This document shows positions 56,740 through 64,000 of a DNA stretch of 64,000 bases, piece by piece. Origin of the DNA: an uncultured SAR86 cluster bacterium (GTDB lineage Bacteria; Pseudomonadota; Gammaproteobacteria; Magnimaribacterales; D2472); assembly GCA_902557645.1 (NCBI GenBank), contig CACEAP010000003.1, positions 151,423 through 215,422 of the forward strand. Direction: 5' to 3'. The stretch's first letter is position 1. Each line of letters starts with the position of its first letter. The position numbers and the translations under genes were made by a program. The notes beneath the pieces were generated by a model that worked only from the letters and a program-made list of their open reading frames with translations, did not search any database and was not told the DNA's origin.

Positions 56740-57636
56740 ATGCAAGCCCCTAAAGGAAGTTTAGTAGCACTAGTAACTCCATTAAAGTTAAATGGTGATG
56801 TTGATTATGGCTCTTTAGAGAATCTAATTGAATGGCATGTTGAAGAAGGAACAAATGGAATTGTGTCTGTAGGAACAACTGGAGAATCTGCAACATTAAG
56901 CGTTATAGAGCATTTAGAGGTAATCACAAAAACAGTTAAATATGTTAATGGAAGAATTCCTGTTATTGCTGGAACTGGAAATAATTCAACTCGCGATTCA
57001 ATTTTATTGACTCAAAAAGCTAGAGATGCTGGAGCAGATTTTTCATTACTTGTTTCTCCTTACTACAATAAACCAAACCAAGAAGGTTTAATTAATCACT
57101 ATTTGCAAATAGCTGATTCTATTGATATTCCTCAAATTCTTTATAACGTTCCTTCTAGAACAGGATGTGATATTTTGCCTGAAACTGTAAAAATATTAGC
57201 TGATCATGAGAATATAATTGGAATTAAAGAAGCTCTTGATGATATGCAAAGAATTCAAGATCTTTTAGATATTTCTTTTGCATTAAAAAATAAAAAAGAC
57301 TTTTATGTTTTATCTGGGGATGATCCAACATTTCTTGATTCTATGAAATTTGGGACTGACGGAGTTATATCGGTAGTTGCAAATGCAATACCTAGGGAAA
57401 TTTCTGATATATGTAACTTAGCATTAAATAAAGAATTTATTAAAGCTTATGAAATAAATGATATTTATTCAAATTTCTATAAATTATGCTTCATTGACTC
57501 AAACCCAATTCCAATTAAATGGATAATGTATAAACTTAATAAAATACAAAACAGCATTCGCTCCCCTTTAATTAATCTAAATGAAACTTTTCATCAACAG
57601 ATCATGTCAGAGATGGTAAAATTAAAATTATTATGA
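56740..57636 (+). CDS. dapA: 4-hydroxy-tetrahydrodipicolinate synthase
   Basis: 298 residues. Condenses pyruvate with aspartate semialdehyde, the first step toward diaminopimelate and lysine. Seen: SLVALVTPLKLNGDVDYGSL, GTTGESATLSV, SPYYNKPNQEGL, YNVPSRTGCDI and the Schiff-base Lys in IIGIKEALDD. DAP made here is the residue MurE adds. Overlaps bamC by ATGA. Confidence 0.96.
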   Translation: MQAPKGSLVALVTPLKLNGDVDYGSLENLIEWHVEEGTNGIVSVGTTGESATLSVIEHLEVITKTVKYVNGRIPVIAGTGNNSTRDSILLTQKARDAGADFSLLVSPYYNKPNQEGLINHYLQIADSIDIPQILYNVPSRTGCDILPETVKILADHENIIGIKEALDDMQRIQDLLDISFALKNKKDFYVLSGDDPTFLDSMKFGTDGVISVVANAIPREISDICNLALNKEFIKAYEINDIYSNFYKLCFIDSNPIPIKWIMYKLNKIQNSIRSPLINLNETFHQQIMSEMVKLKLL

Positions 57637-58613
57637 AAAATACACTTATAGGTTTTCTTACAGTAACTTTTATTTCTTCATGCTCATATTTAACTGGGCC
57701 AGAGGGACTTTTTCCAGAAACAAAATATGATTTTTTAGAAGAGGAGGTTTCTCCAAGCCTAAGAATTCCTGAGGAATTAGATAAGATTGATAAAGAAAAT
57801 CATTATCCAATTGCATACATTGTAAATAACAATATTGCTAAAGATGTTCCTAAACCGAGGCAGGTTTTTTCTTCTGGAGGAGCTTCAGAAGTTCAATTAA
57901 GAAGATTAGGTGAGTTAATGTGGATTTATGTTGAAACATTGCCATCAACAGCTTGGCCAATATCAAAAAATTACTGGGAAACTTCTAGCTATCAAATAAT
58001 TTCAACAGATGCTGAAACAGGAGTTATAAAAGTAGCAATTGACGATAATTCTAGTTATGAAATGATAATTGAACATGGTATTAAAGAAGCGTCTACAGAA
58101 ATTTTTTTAAAGCAGATTAATAATAATAATGAAGACATTACAGATATTGAATCTATTAAACCTGAATTTCAAAAGGTAGTAGATTATTTAGCAGCATCTG
58201 TTGAAAATTTCTCTGGAACGTCTCTTGCTGCTCAAAGTCTAAATGAAAAAAAGAAAGCAAGAATTTTTACACAAAATGATCAAACAGTTATTGAGCTTGA
58301 TTTAACCTATCCAAGAGCCTGGTCAGCAGTTAGCAGAGCTTTAACTGCAGGGAATATTGTCACCAATGATAGAAATAGAGATAAAGGAATCTTTTATGTT
58401 AGTTATGCTAACGAAGTTGAAGCTGGCTTCTTTTCTTTTCTGTCTTTTGGGCAAGATGAGAATGAAGAAGGTCTTATTATTGGTGATGAGGCAGAATTCG
58501 AAATAAAAGTTAAATCATTAGGATCTAGAACAATTATTACTGCCGAAGCTACTAACGGGAGCATCGAAGATGCTGAAACATTATTATCTAAAATAAATGA
58601 GTCACTAAGCTAA
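57633..58613 (+). CDS. bamC: Outer-membrane assembly lipoprotein BamC
   Basis: 326 residues. Lipobox FISSC gives lipidated Cys17. Two BamC helix-grip domains follow: one around RLGELMWIYVETLPSTAWPISKNYW in part and one around IELDLTYPRAWSAVSRALTAGNI in part with NDRNRDKGIFYVSY. BamC is an accessory part of the beta-barrel assembly machine. The dapA-bamC-purC order is standard for gammaproteobacteria. Overlaps dapA (ATGA) and purC (one base). Confidence 0.92.
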   Translation: MKNTLIGFLTVTFISSCSYLTGPEGLFPETKYDFLEEEVSPSLRIPEELDKIDKENHYPIAYIVNNNIAKDVPKPRQVFSSGGASEVQLRRLGELMWIYVETLPSTAWPISKNYWETSSYQIISTDAETGVIKVAIDDNSSYEMIIEHGIKEASTEIFLKQINNNNEDITDIESIKPEFQKVVDYLAASVENFSGTSLAAQSLNEKKKARIFTQNDQTVIELDLTYPRAWSAVSRALTAGNIVTNDRNRDKGIFYVSYANEVEAGFFSFLSFGQDENEEGLIIGDEAEFEIKVKSLGSRTIITAEATNGSIEDAETLLSKINESLS

Positions 58614-59332
58614 TGAAAAAAATAAATGAAATCACAACTGGTAAAGCTAAATCTTTATACACAACTGATGTATCTGATCAATTAATTATGCATTTTAGAG
58701 ATGATACTTCAGCTTTTGACGGAAAGAAGAAAGAAGCTTTGCTTGGCAAAGGGGCAGTAAATAATCAATTTAATGCTTTTATTATGGAGCATCTTGAAGC
58801 AAAAGGTGTTAATACTCATCATATTGAGGTTTTAAATTCTACAGATTCTTTGGTTTATAAATTGGAGATGTTTCCTATTGAATGTGTTGTTCGAAATAGA
58901 GCAACAGGTTCTATTTGTAGGAGGCTTGGAACTAAAGATGGCTTAATTCTAGATACGCCATTATTTGAATTCTTTCTAAAAGACGATGAGCTGGGAGATC
59001 CCTTAATTACTGATGAACATATTTTGTCTTTTGGATGGGCTGGAGAAGAAGATATTAAAGAAATGAAAGAAATAACATTAAATATAAATACAATTTTATG
59101 TGAACTATTTTTAAGTAGTAACTTAATCCTGGTTGATTTTAAAGTTGAATTTGGTTTATTTGATGGAAAGTTATTACTAGCTGATGAATTTACTCCAGAT
59201 GGATGTAGACTTTGGGATACAGAAACATTAGCAAAAATGGATAAAGATAGATTTAGACAAGGTCTAGGTGATGTTGTTGAATCATATCATCAAGTAGCAG
59301 ATAGATTAGGCATGAATATAAAACTTGACTAA
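58613..59332 (+). CDS. purC: Phosphoribosylaminoimidazole-succinocarboxamide synthase
   Basis: 239 residues, the standard short bacterial SAICAR synthetase. [10 protein letters not shown] at the start, [54 protein letters not shown] and [14 protein letters not shown] are all intact. It makes SAICAR in purine synthesis. The last codons and stop overlap the isc operator and -35. Confidence 0.96.
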   Translation: MKKINEITTGKAKSLYTTDVSDQLIMHFRDDTSAFDGKKKEALLGKGAVNNQFNAFIMEHLEAKGVNTHHIEVLNSTDSLVYKLEMFPIECVVRNRATGSICRRLGTKDGLILDTPLFEFFLKDDELGDPLITDEHILSFGWAGEEDIKEMKEITLNINTILCELFLSSNLILVDFKVEFGLFDGKLLLADEFTPDGCRLWDTETLAKMDKDRFRQGLGDVVESYHQVADRLGMNIKLD

Positions 59333-59345
59333 AAAAGTCAAGTAT
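59321..59345 (+). promoter_or_regulatory. IscR type 1 binding site
   Basis: An 8-bp inverted repeat ACTTGACT (59323-59330) / AGTCAAGT (59336-59343) with an A5 centre. Across 25 bases it agrees with the published IscR type 1 motif ATASYYGACTRWWWYAGTCRRSTAT at 23 positions. It covers the -35 and spacer of the iscR promoter, so [2Fe-2S]-IscR should repress its own operon here. Confidence 0.9.
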
Positions 59346-59352
59346 TTATAAT
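59325..59352 (+). promoter_or_regulatory. isc operon promoter
   Basis: TTGACT (59325-59330), 16-base spacer, TATAAT (59347-59352): the best sigma-70 promoter in the window. Initiation seven bases after the -10 falls at about 59359, the G of the iscR GTG start, predicting a leaderless message. It is overlaid by an IscR site. Confidence 0.82.
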
Positions 59353-59358
59353 TGTCGC

Positions 59359-59790
59359 GTGAAACTCACCACCAAAAGCAAATATGCTGTTAATGCGCTA
59401 ACTGAACTCTGTGAACTTCAGAAAAATGGTCCTGTAGCATTATCAGACATTTCTAATCGTCAGAATATAGAAATAACATATTTAGAACAACTATTTAGAA
59501 AGTTGCGAATAGCTGGCATTGTAGAAAGTATTAGAGGTAGAAAGGGTGGATATGTATATGCAAAAGACCCATTATATATTTCTATCAAAGAAGTAATGAA
59601 TGCTGTTGATGAAGACTTAGATGCTACAAGTTGTAGCGGAAGCTCTTCATGTCACGATGGCAAAAGATGCAATGCGCATAATCTTTGGAGTGAATTAAAT
59701 GATGTGGTTGATACATTTCTTAGTAATGTAACTATTTCACACATAGCACAAAACAATAACTCAAACATCGAAATTAAGGAGATAATTTGA
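59359..59790 (+). CDS. iscR: Fe-S cluster-sensing regulator IscR
   Basis: 143 residues from GTG 59359. Rrf2-family winged helix ([43 protein letters not shown] in part) followed by the cluster-binding segment [13 protein letters not shown] with the three cysteines at C-x5-C-x5-C spacing and the nearby His (NAHNLW). When loaded it represses isc. No ribosome-binding site precedes the GTG, consistent with a leaderless transcript from the promoter ending at 59352. Stop overlaps iscS by one base. Confidence 0.95.
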   Translation: MKLTTKSKYAVNALTELCELQKNGPVALSDISNRQNIEITYLEQLFRKLRIAGIVESIRGRKGGYVYAKDPLYISIKEVMNAVDEDLDATSCSGSSSCHDGKRCNAHNLWSELNDVVDTFLSNVTISHIAQNNNSNIEIKEII

Positions 59791-61016
59791 TGGAACTAAA
59801 TTCGCAATCAACAATATATTTAGATTATGCATCTACAACTCCAGTAGATCCAAGAGTTGCAAGTAAAATGATGGAGTATCTAACTCCTCAGGGTGAATTT
59901 GGTAATCCGGCATCACGATCACATAGATTTGGATGGGCTGCTGATGAAGCAGTTGAGGAAGCTAGATCGCATGTTGCTAATCTGGTTAATTGCGATCCAA
60001 GAGAAATCGTTTGGACTTCTGGAGCAACAGAAGCAGACAATTTAGCTATAAAAGGAATAGCTAGATTTTATAAGTCAAAAGGTAACCATATCATTACTTC
60101 TAAAATAGAACATAAAGCAGTTCTAGATCCGTGTAGGCAATTAGAGCGCGAAGGATTTGAAGTAACTTATTTAGATCCCGATGAGGGCGGTATTATTACT
60201 CCTGAAGCAATAAAAGAGGCATTGCAGGAAAATACTGTTCTAGTTTCTATTATGCATATTAATAATGAGCTCGGCACCCTGAATGATATTAATAGCATTG
60301 GCAGAGTTGTAAAAGATCATGGCGCTTTTTTTCATGTCGACGCTGCTCAAAGCACTGGCAAAGTGGATATAGACTTATCCACCTTACCTGTTGATTTAAT
60401 GTCATTTTCAGCACATAAAACATATGGACCAAAAGGTATTGGAGCTCTCTATGTGAGGAGGAAACCTCGTGTAAGAATTGAGGCTATGATTCATGGCGGA
60501 GGTCATGAAAGAGGTATGAGGTCTGGAACGCTAGCAACACATCAAATTGTTGGAATGGGCGAAGCTTTTAGATTGGCGCAAGAAGAAATGGAGAATGATA
60601 TTATAAGAATAAATAGTTTTCATGCAGAATTCCTTAAAGAAGCAATGAAGATTGAGCATGCTTATATAAATGGCGATGTTAAAAATAAAGTACCTAATAT
60701 TTTGAATATTAGTTTTAATTTTGTTGAAGGTGAATCTCTTATCATGGGGTTAAAAGATATTGCTGTTTCTTCTGGTTCTGCATGTACCTCAGCAAGTTTA
60801 GAGCCTTCTTATGTTCTAAGAGCTTTAGGAAGAAAAGATGAACTTGCGCACAGCTCAATAAGATTTTCTTTTGGAAGATTTACTGAGGAAGCTGATGTAA
60901 AACGCACAATTAAAATTTTAGGTAATGTTGTAGAAAGATTAAGAGAACTATCCCCGCTATGGGAAATGCATCTAGATGGTATAGATCTTGATGCAGTAGA
61001 GTGGGATACACATTAA
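59790..61016 (+). CDS. iscS: Cysteine desulfurase IscS
   Basis: 408 residues from ATG 59790, behind AAGGAGAT; a TTG three bases upstream is rejected. [12 protein letters not shown] at the start, [13 protein letters not shown] Lys in [12 protein letters not shown], and the mobile persulfide loop [15 protein letters not shown] with the catalytic Cys. It takes sulfur from cysteine for IscU and tRNA thiolation. Ends [13 protein letters not shown], close to the usual IscS C-terminus that binds IscU. Confidence 0.97.
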   Translation: MELNSQSTIYLDYASTTPVDPRVASKMMEYLTPQGEFGNPASRSHRFGWAADEAVEEARSHVANLVNCDPREIVWTSGATEADNLAIKGIARFYKSKGNHIITSKIEHKAVLDPCRQLEREGFEVTYLDPDEGGIITPEAIKEALQENTVLVSIMHINNELGTLNDINSIGRVVKDHGAFFHVDAAQSTGKVDIDLSTLPVDLMSFSAHKTYGPKGIGALYVRRKPRVRIEAMIHGGGHERGMRSGTLATHQIVGMGEAFRLAQEEMENDIIRINSFHAEFLKEAMKIEHAYINGDVKNKVPNILNISFNFVEGESLIMGLKDIAVSSGSACTSASLEPSYVLRALGRKDELAHSSIRFSFGRFTEEADVKRTIKILGNVVERLRELSPLWEMHLDGIDLDAVEWDTH

Positions 61017-61036
61017 AATACTTATAGGAGTATAGA

Positions 61037-61441
61037 ATGGCATATAGCAAAAAAGTGGTAGATAAATTTGAAAATACTTTAAATAATCCTCAAGCATTTA
61101 AAGTAGGGAAATTCGATCCAAAAGAAGTAAATGTTGGAACTGGAATGGTAGGCGCTCCAGCTTGTGGCGATGTGATGAAGTTACAAATTAAGTGTGAGCA
61201 AAAAGGTAATACCCATGTAATTAAGGATGTTAAATTTAAGACTTACGGCTGCGGTTCAGCAATTGCTTCATCTAGTGAATTAGTTGAGATGCTTATTGGT
61301 AAAACTCTTGAAGAGGCTAAAGAAATAAAAAATAAAGAGATAGTAGATGCGTTAGAATTACCGCCTATTAAAATTCATTGTTCCGTCTTAGCTGAGGACT
61401 CCATAAAGCAAGCCATTAAAGATTTTGAATCAAAGCAATAA
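61037..61441 (+). CDS. iscU: Fe-S cluster scaffold IscU
   Basis: 134 residues. The three cluster cysteines are Cys43 (GAPACGDVMKL), Cys72 (TYGCGSAIAS) and Cys115 (KIHCSVLAED), with Asp45. The chaperone-recognition motif, LPPVK in E. coli, is LPPIK (108-112), although the hscB and hscA genes that normally serve it are not in this operon. Ribosome site TAGGAG lies before the ATG. Scaffold on which IscS builds [2Fe-2S] clusters. Confidence 0.97.
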   Translation: MAYSKKVVDKFENTLNNPQAFKVGKFDPKEVNVGTGMVGAPACGDVMKLQIKCEQKGNTHVIKDVKFKTYGCGSAIASSSELVEMLIGKTLEEAKEIKNKEIVDALELPPIKIHCSVLAEDSIKQAIKDFESKQ

Positions 61442-61448
61442 TAAAATT

Positions 61449-61790
61449 ATGGAAACTTTTAAACCTAACGAAATAACCTTTTCAGATAAAGCTATAGAAC
61501 ATTTTAGTAGCAGCCTTAGCAAAAGAGGTAATGGTCTTGGTATCCAGATCGGGGTTAGAAAAGCTGGATGTTCAGGCTATGAATATTTTTTTGATTTTGT
61601 AGATACAATCAGCGATGAATATGTAACTTTTGAAAAAAATGATTGTAAAATTTTTGTTGATAAGCAAAGTCTAAATTTCCTTAAAGGAACCTTAGTTAAT
61701 TATTCTGAAGAAGGTTTAAATAAGGGGATTAGATTTGAAAATCCAAACGCAAAAGCTGTTTGTGGATGTGGTGAGAGCTTTACCATATAA
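61449..61790 (+). CDS. iscA: A-type Fe-S carrier IscA
   Basis: 113 residues from ATG 61449; the frame extends back to TTG 61425 inside iscU but the family start fits the ATG. Conserved cysteines are in KAGCSGYEY and the C-terminal VCGCGESF. IscA passes clusters to target proteins. In most operons hscB and hscA come next; here fdx begins five bases after the stop. Confidence 0.95.
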   Translation: METFKPNEITFSDKAIEHFSSSLSKRGNGLGIQIGVRKAGCSGYEYFFDFVDTISDEYVTFEKNDCKIFVDKQSLNFLKGTLVNYSEEGLNKGIRFENPNAKAVCGCGESFTI

Positions 61791-61795
61791 AAATC

Positions 61796-62137
61796 ATGGC
61801 TAAAATAAAAATTTGGCCTCATGAAGAGATCTGCCCTGATGGAGCAATTCTAGACACATTACCTGATGAGACTATTTGTGAGGCTGCTCTAAGAGAAGGC
61901 ATCAGGATAGAGCATGCATGTGAGATGTCATGTGCGTGTACTACATGTCATTGTATTATAAGAAAAGGTTTTGAAAAATTTGATGATGCATCTGATACTG
62001 AAGAAGACATGCTTGATAAAGCATGGGGTCTAGAACAAACTTCAAGATTAAGTTGCCAAGCAATACCTCCTGTTGATGAAGAAATTGAAATAGAGTTACC
62101 AAAATATAATATAAATATGGTCTCTGAGGATCACTAA
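61796..62137 (+). CDS. fdx: ISC-type [2Fe-2S] ferredoxin
   Basis: 113 residues of the adrenodoxin-like ISC ferredoxin. Ligands Cys42, Cys48, Cys51 and Cys87 show the C-x5-C-x2-C...C pattern (ACEMSCACTTCHC; LSCQAIP); further cysteines at 46 and 53 are typical of the family region. ENDS near the conserved IELPKYNINMVSE. Supplies electrons for cluster assembly on IscU. Overlaps iscX by one base. Confidence 0.96.
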   Translation: MAKIKIWPHEEICPDGAILDTLPDETICEAALREGIRIEHACEMSCACTTCHCIIRKGFEKFDDASDTEEDMLDKAWGLEQTSRLSCQAIPPVDEEIEIELPKYNINMVSEDH

Positions 62138-62340
62138 TGAATAAATTAGACTGGTTAGATATTAATGATATTGCTATTGAGCTCTATGATAGCTTTCCAG
62201 ATGTTGATCCACAGTGGATTAGTTTTCCAGATTTGCATAAAAAAATATGCGATTTAGATTGCTTTATTGGGGATCCAGATAAATCAAATGAACAAATTCT
62301 TGAAGCTATTCAGATGACATGGATAGAAGAATACAAATAA
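62137..62340 (+). CDS. iscX: IscX, small acidic Fe-S assembly protein
   Basis: 67 residues, strongly acidic. LDWLDINDIAIELYDSFPDVDP, LHKKICDL and the closing ILEAIQMTWIEEYK are characteristic. IscX binds IscS and iron and tunes the assembly rate. Last gene of iscRSUA-fdx-iscX. Its ATG overlaps the fdx stop. Confidence 0.94.
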   Translation: MNKLDWLDINDIAIELYDSFPDVDPQWISFPDLHKKICDLDCFIGDPDKSNEQILEAIQMTWIEEYK

Positions 62341-62383
62341 GTCTCTTATAATAGCGAAAATTTTTTAATAAGGGTTAATCAAT

Positions 62384-62803
62384 ATGAATATACAAAGAAC
62401 ACTTTCTATAATTAAACCAGATGCAGTATCAAAGAATGTTATTGGAAAAATTATAAGTAGGTTTGAAGATAATGGTTTAAAAATAGTTGCTGGAAAATTG
62501 CTATCTCTTTCTGAGGAAATGGCCGCTGGGTTTTATGCGGAGCATAAAGGAAGGCCTTTTTTTAAAGCTTTAATAGAGTTTATGACTTCTGGCCCAATTT
62601 TTGTTCAAGTCCTAGAAGGTGAAGATGCTGTAATAAAAAATAGAGAATTGATGGGAAGCACTAATCCTGAAGAAGCAGATCCAGGAACTATAAGAGCTGA
62701 TTTTGCAAAAAGTATTGATGCAAATGCGGTTCATGGATCAGATTCCTTAGAAAGTGCTGTAAGAGAAATCAATTATTTTTTTAATGATAATGAAATTACT
62801 TAA
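62384..62803 (+). CDS. ndk: Nucleoside diphosphate kinase
   Basis: 139 residues. [19 protein letters not shown] at the start, [18 protein letters not shown] in part, and the active-site His in [12 protein letters not shown]. Balances NTP pools by phosphohistidine transfer. A perfect TATAAT (62347-62352) lies in the 43-base gap after iscX and AAGGG before the ATG, so ndk may have its own promoter; I see no good -35. Confidence 0.96.
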   Translation: MNIQRTLSIIKPDAVSKNVIGKIISRFEDNGLKIVAGKLLSLSEEMAAGFYAEHKGRPFFKALIEFMTSGPIFVQVLEGEDAVIKNRELMGSTNPEEADPGTIRADFAKSIDANAVHGSDSLESAVREINYFFNDNEIT

Positions 62804-62811
62804 ATATTATT

Positions 62812-63894
62812 TTGCAAAATAAAGTAAATTTATTAGGCTTTTCTCAAAAATCTTTAGAAGCATTTTTTAAAGATTTAGGACAATCATCATATAGAGCAAA
62901 ACAGTTAATAAAATGGGTTCATCAAAAAGGTGAATTAGAATTTGATTGTATGACCGATTTTAATAAAGAGCTAAGAGAGAAATTAAAAGAAGTTGCCATT
63001 TTAGAACCTCCAAAGGTTCTTAAGACACTCACATCAAATGAAGGTACAAAGAAGTATTTGATAGAGTTAAAATCTGGATCGTCTATTGAGATGGTAAGAA
63101 TTCCTGAAAAAAATAGGATGACTTTATGTATATCATCTCAGGCTGGTTGTGCGCTTCAATGTACGTTCTGTGCAACTGGTGCTCAAGGGTTTGATCAGAA
63201 CTTAACTGCTGATGAGATTATAGGTCAAGTTTGGATTGCTAATTATCTCGACAGAGATGAGCCACCTATAACCAATGTAGTTTTTATGGGGATGGGAGAA
63301 CCACTTTTAAATTTTGATCCAGTAATTGAGTCTATTGAAATTATGCGTAATCAATTAGCTTATTCTCTTTCAAAAAAAAGAATAACTATAAGCACCTCAG
63401 GAATAGTTCCTCAAATCAATAGATTAGCCGATACAACCGATGTATCTTTAGCTATCTCTTTGCATGCTGCTGATAATCAATTAAGAGATATCATAGTACC
63501 AATTAATAAAAAATATCCTATAAGTGACCTGCTTAGCTCATGCAAGAATTATTTATCTAAACAGACAGGTAAACGCAATATTACAATTGAATATATTCTG
63601 ATTGATGGAATAAATGATTCAGTAAAACATGCTGCAAGCTTATCAAAAATATTATCTAATATATCTTGTAAAATAAATTTAATTCCATTCAATCCATTCA
63701 ATGGAAGCGATTATAAAAGATCAACGAATAGAAATATTTATGCTTTTAAAGATTATTTAATTAAAAAGGGTTATATAACAACTTTAAGAATTACTAGAGG
63801 TGATGCAATAGATGGTGCTTGTGGCCAACTTGTTGGGAATTTAAAAAATACAGTTAAAGGAAAAGGGGTTATAGAGCATACTAGTATTCATTGA
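62812..63894 (+). CDS. rlmN: Dual-specificity RNA methyltransferase RlmN
   Basis: 360 residues from TTG 62812, eight bases after the ndk stop; no ATG precedes the family start KVNLLGFSQKSLEAFF. Radical-SAM cysteines are Cys113, Cys117 and Cys120 (GCALQCTFCATG); the second catalytic Cys is in DAIDGACGQL near the C-terminus. It makes 2-methyladenosine at A2503 of 23S rRNA and A37 of some tRNAs, using a [4Fe-4S] cluster of the kind the neighbouring isc genes support. No strong ribosome-binding site is seen. Confidence 0.95.
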   Translation: MQNKVNLLGFSQKSLEAFFKDLGQSSYRAKQLIKWVHQKGELEFDCMTDFNKELREKLKEVAILEPPKVLKTLTSNEGTKKYLIELKSGSSIEMVRIPEKNRMTLCISSQAGCALQCTFCATGAQGFDQNLTADEIIGQVWIANYLDRDEPPITNVVFMGMGEPLLNFDPVIESIEIMRNQLAYSLSKKRITISTSGIVPQINRLADTTDVSLAISLHAADNQLRDIIVPINKKYPISDLLSSCKNYLSKQTGKRNITIEYILIDGINDSVKHAASLSKILSNISCKINLIPFNPFNGSDYKRSTNRNIYAFKDYLIKKGYITTLRITRGDAIDGACGQLVGNLKNTVKGKGVIEHTSIH

Positions 63895-63901
63895 TTTTTA
63901 A

Positions 63902-64000
63902 ATGCCAAAAGAAAAAAAATTAGAGAGATTAGGGTTAAAGTTTAAGCAAAAGAGGTCTGATCTTAATCTTAGTATTGAAGACATCTCAGTTAAGCTTAAT
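63902..64000 (+). CDS. rodZ: RodZ-like cell-shape protein, N-terminal fragment
   Basis: Open from ATG 63902 to the window end; only 33 residues are present. The start PKEKKLERLGLKFKQKRSDLNLSIEDISVKLN reads as the first helices of a Cro/C1-type HTH domain that opens RodZ. In gammaproteobacteria rodZ lies just downstream of rlmN (with pilF sometimes between), before ispG. Assignment rests on this motif and position; the membrane and periplasmic parts lie beyond the window. Confidence 0.72.
   Translation, partial: MPKEKKLERLGLKFKQKRSDLNLSIEDISVKLN

Overview
The window looks like one contiguous piece of a streamlined, AT-rich (about one third GC by eye) marine gammaproteobacterial chromosome. 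Nearly every base is coding, stop and start codons overlap constantly (ATGA, TAATG), and I see no insertion sequence, prophage, CRISPR array or long repeat. The gene order can be read as a string of blocks known from Pseudomonas-type gammaproteobacteria, with many of the usual intervening genes missing. That combination fits the SAR86 clade or a similar oceanic oligotroph; this placement is inference, because no 16S rRNA gene lies in the window.

Layout. 1-10.4 kb: end of mlaC, ibaG, murA, degS(-), zapE, rplM-rpsI, petABC (cytochrome bc1), sspA, lpoA-like(-), rsmI and the RNase P RNA gene. 10.4-26.0 kb: a full division/cell-wall (dcw) cluster beginning with a four-box MraZ operator: mraZ-ftsZ-rsmH-ftsL-ftsI-murE-murF-mraY-murD-ftsW-murG-murC-ddl-ftsQ-ftsA. 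Its ftsZ is in second place instead of last. 26.1-30.7 kb: rpsF-rpsR-rplI-dnaB-alr and a ferritin-like diiron protein. 30.8-39.6 kb: pyrG-kdsA-eno-ftsB-ispDF-surE-pcm-DUF368-fdxA(-)-recA, with nlpD/rpoS and mutS absent from their usual place. 39.7-44.2 kb: a thiolase behind a strong 5' hairpin, a DUF3604 protein, and a prolyl-tRNA synthetase lacking its editing domain(-). 44.3-52.2 kb: fmdB-aspS-yebC, a PD-(D/E)XK nuclease in the slot normally held by ruvCAB, ybgC-tolQRAB-pal-cpoB and tRNA-Lys. 52.3-59.3 kb: a nucleotide-carrier-like membrane protein, bepA(-), an AI-2E family permease, bcp(-), dapA-bamC-purC. 59.3-64 kb: iscRSUA-fdx-iscX (no hscBA), ndk, rlmN and the start of rodZ.

Functionally the window joins envelope construction (peptidoglycan precursors, divisome, Tol-Pal, BamC, BepA, DegS, MlaC), respiration (bc1), Fe-S assembly, ribosome and tRNA functions, and DNA maintenance (RecA under a clear LexA box). 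The most interesting points are lineage-specific changes in universal machinery. They are a candidate phage-type resolvase in place of RuvCAB; a MurD with a changed P-loop and a missing middle; a petA gene that seems to start at AUA; an IscR operator laid over a promoter that predicts a leaderless iscR mRNA; an edited-down ProRS; and a relocated ftsZ.
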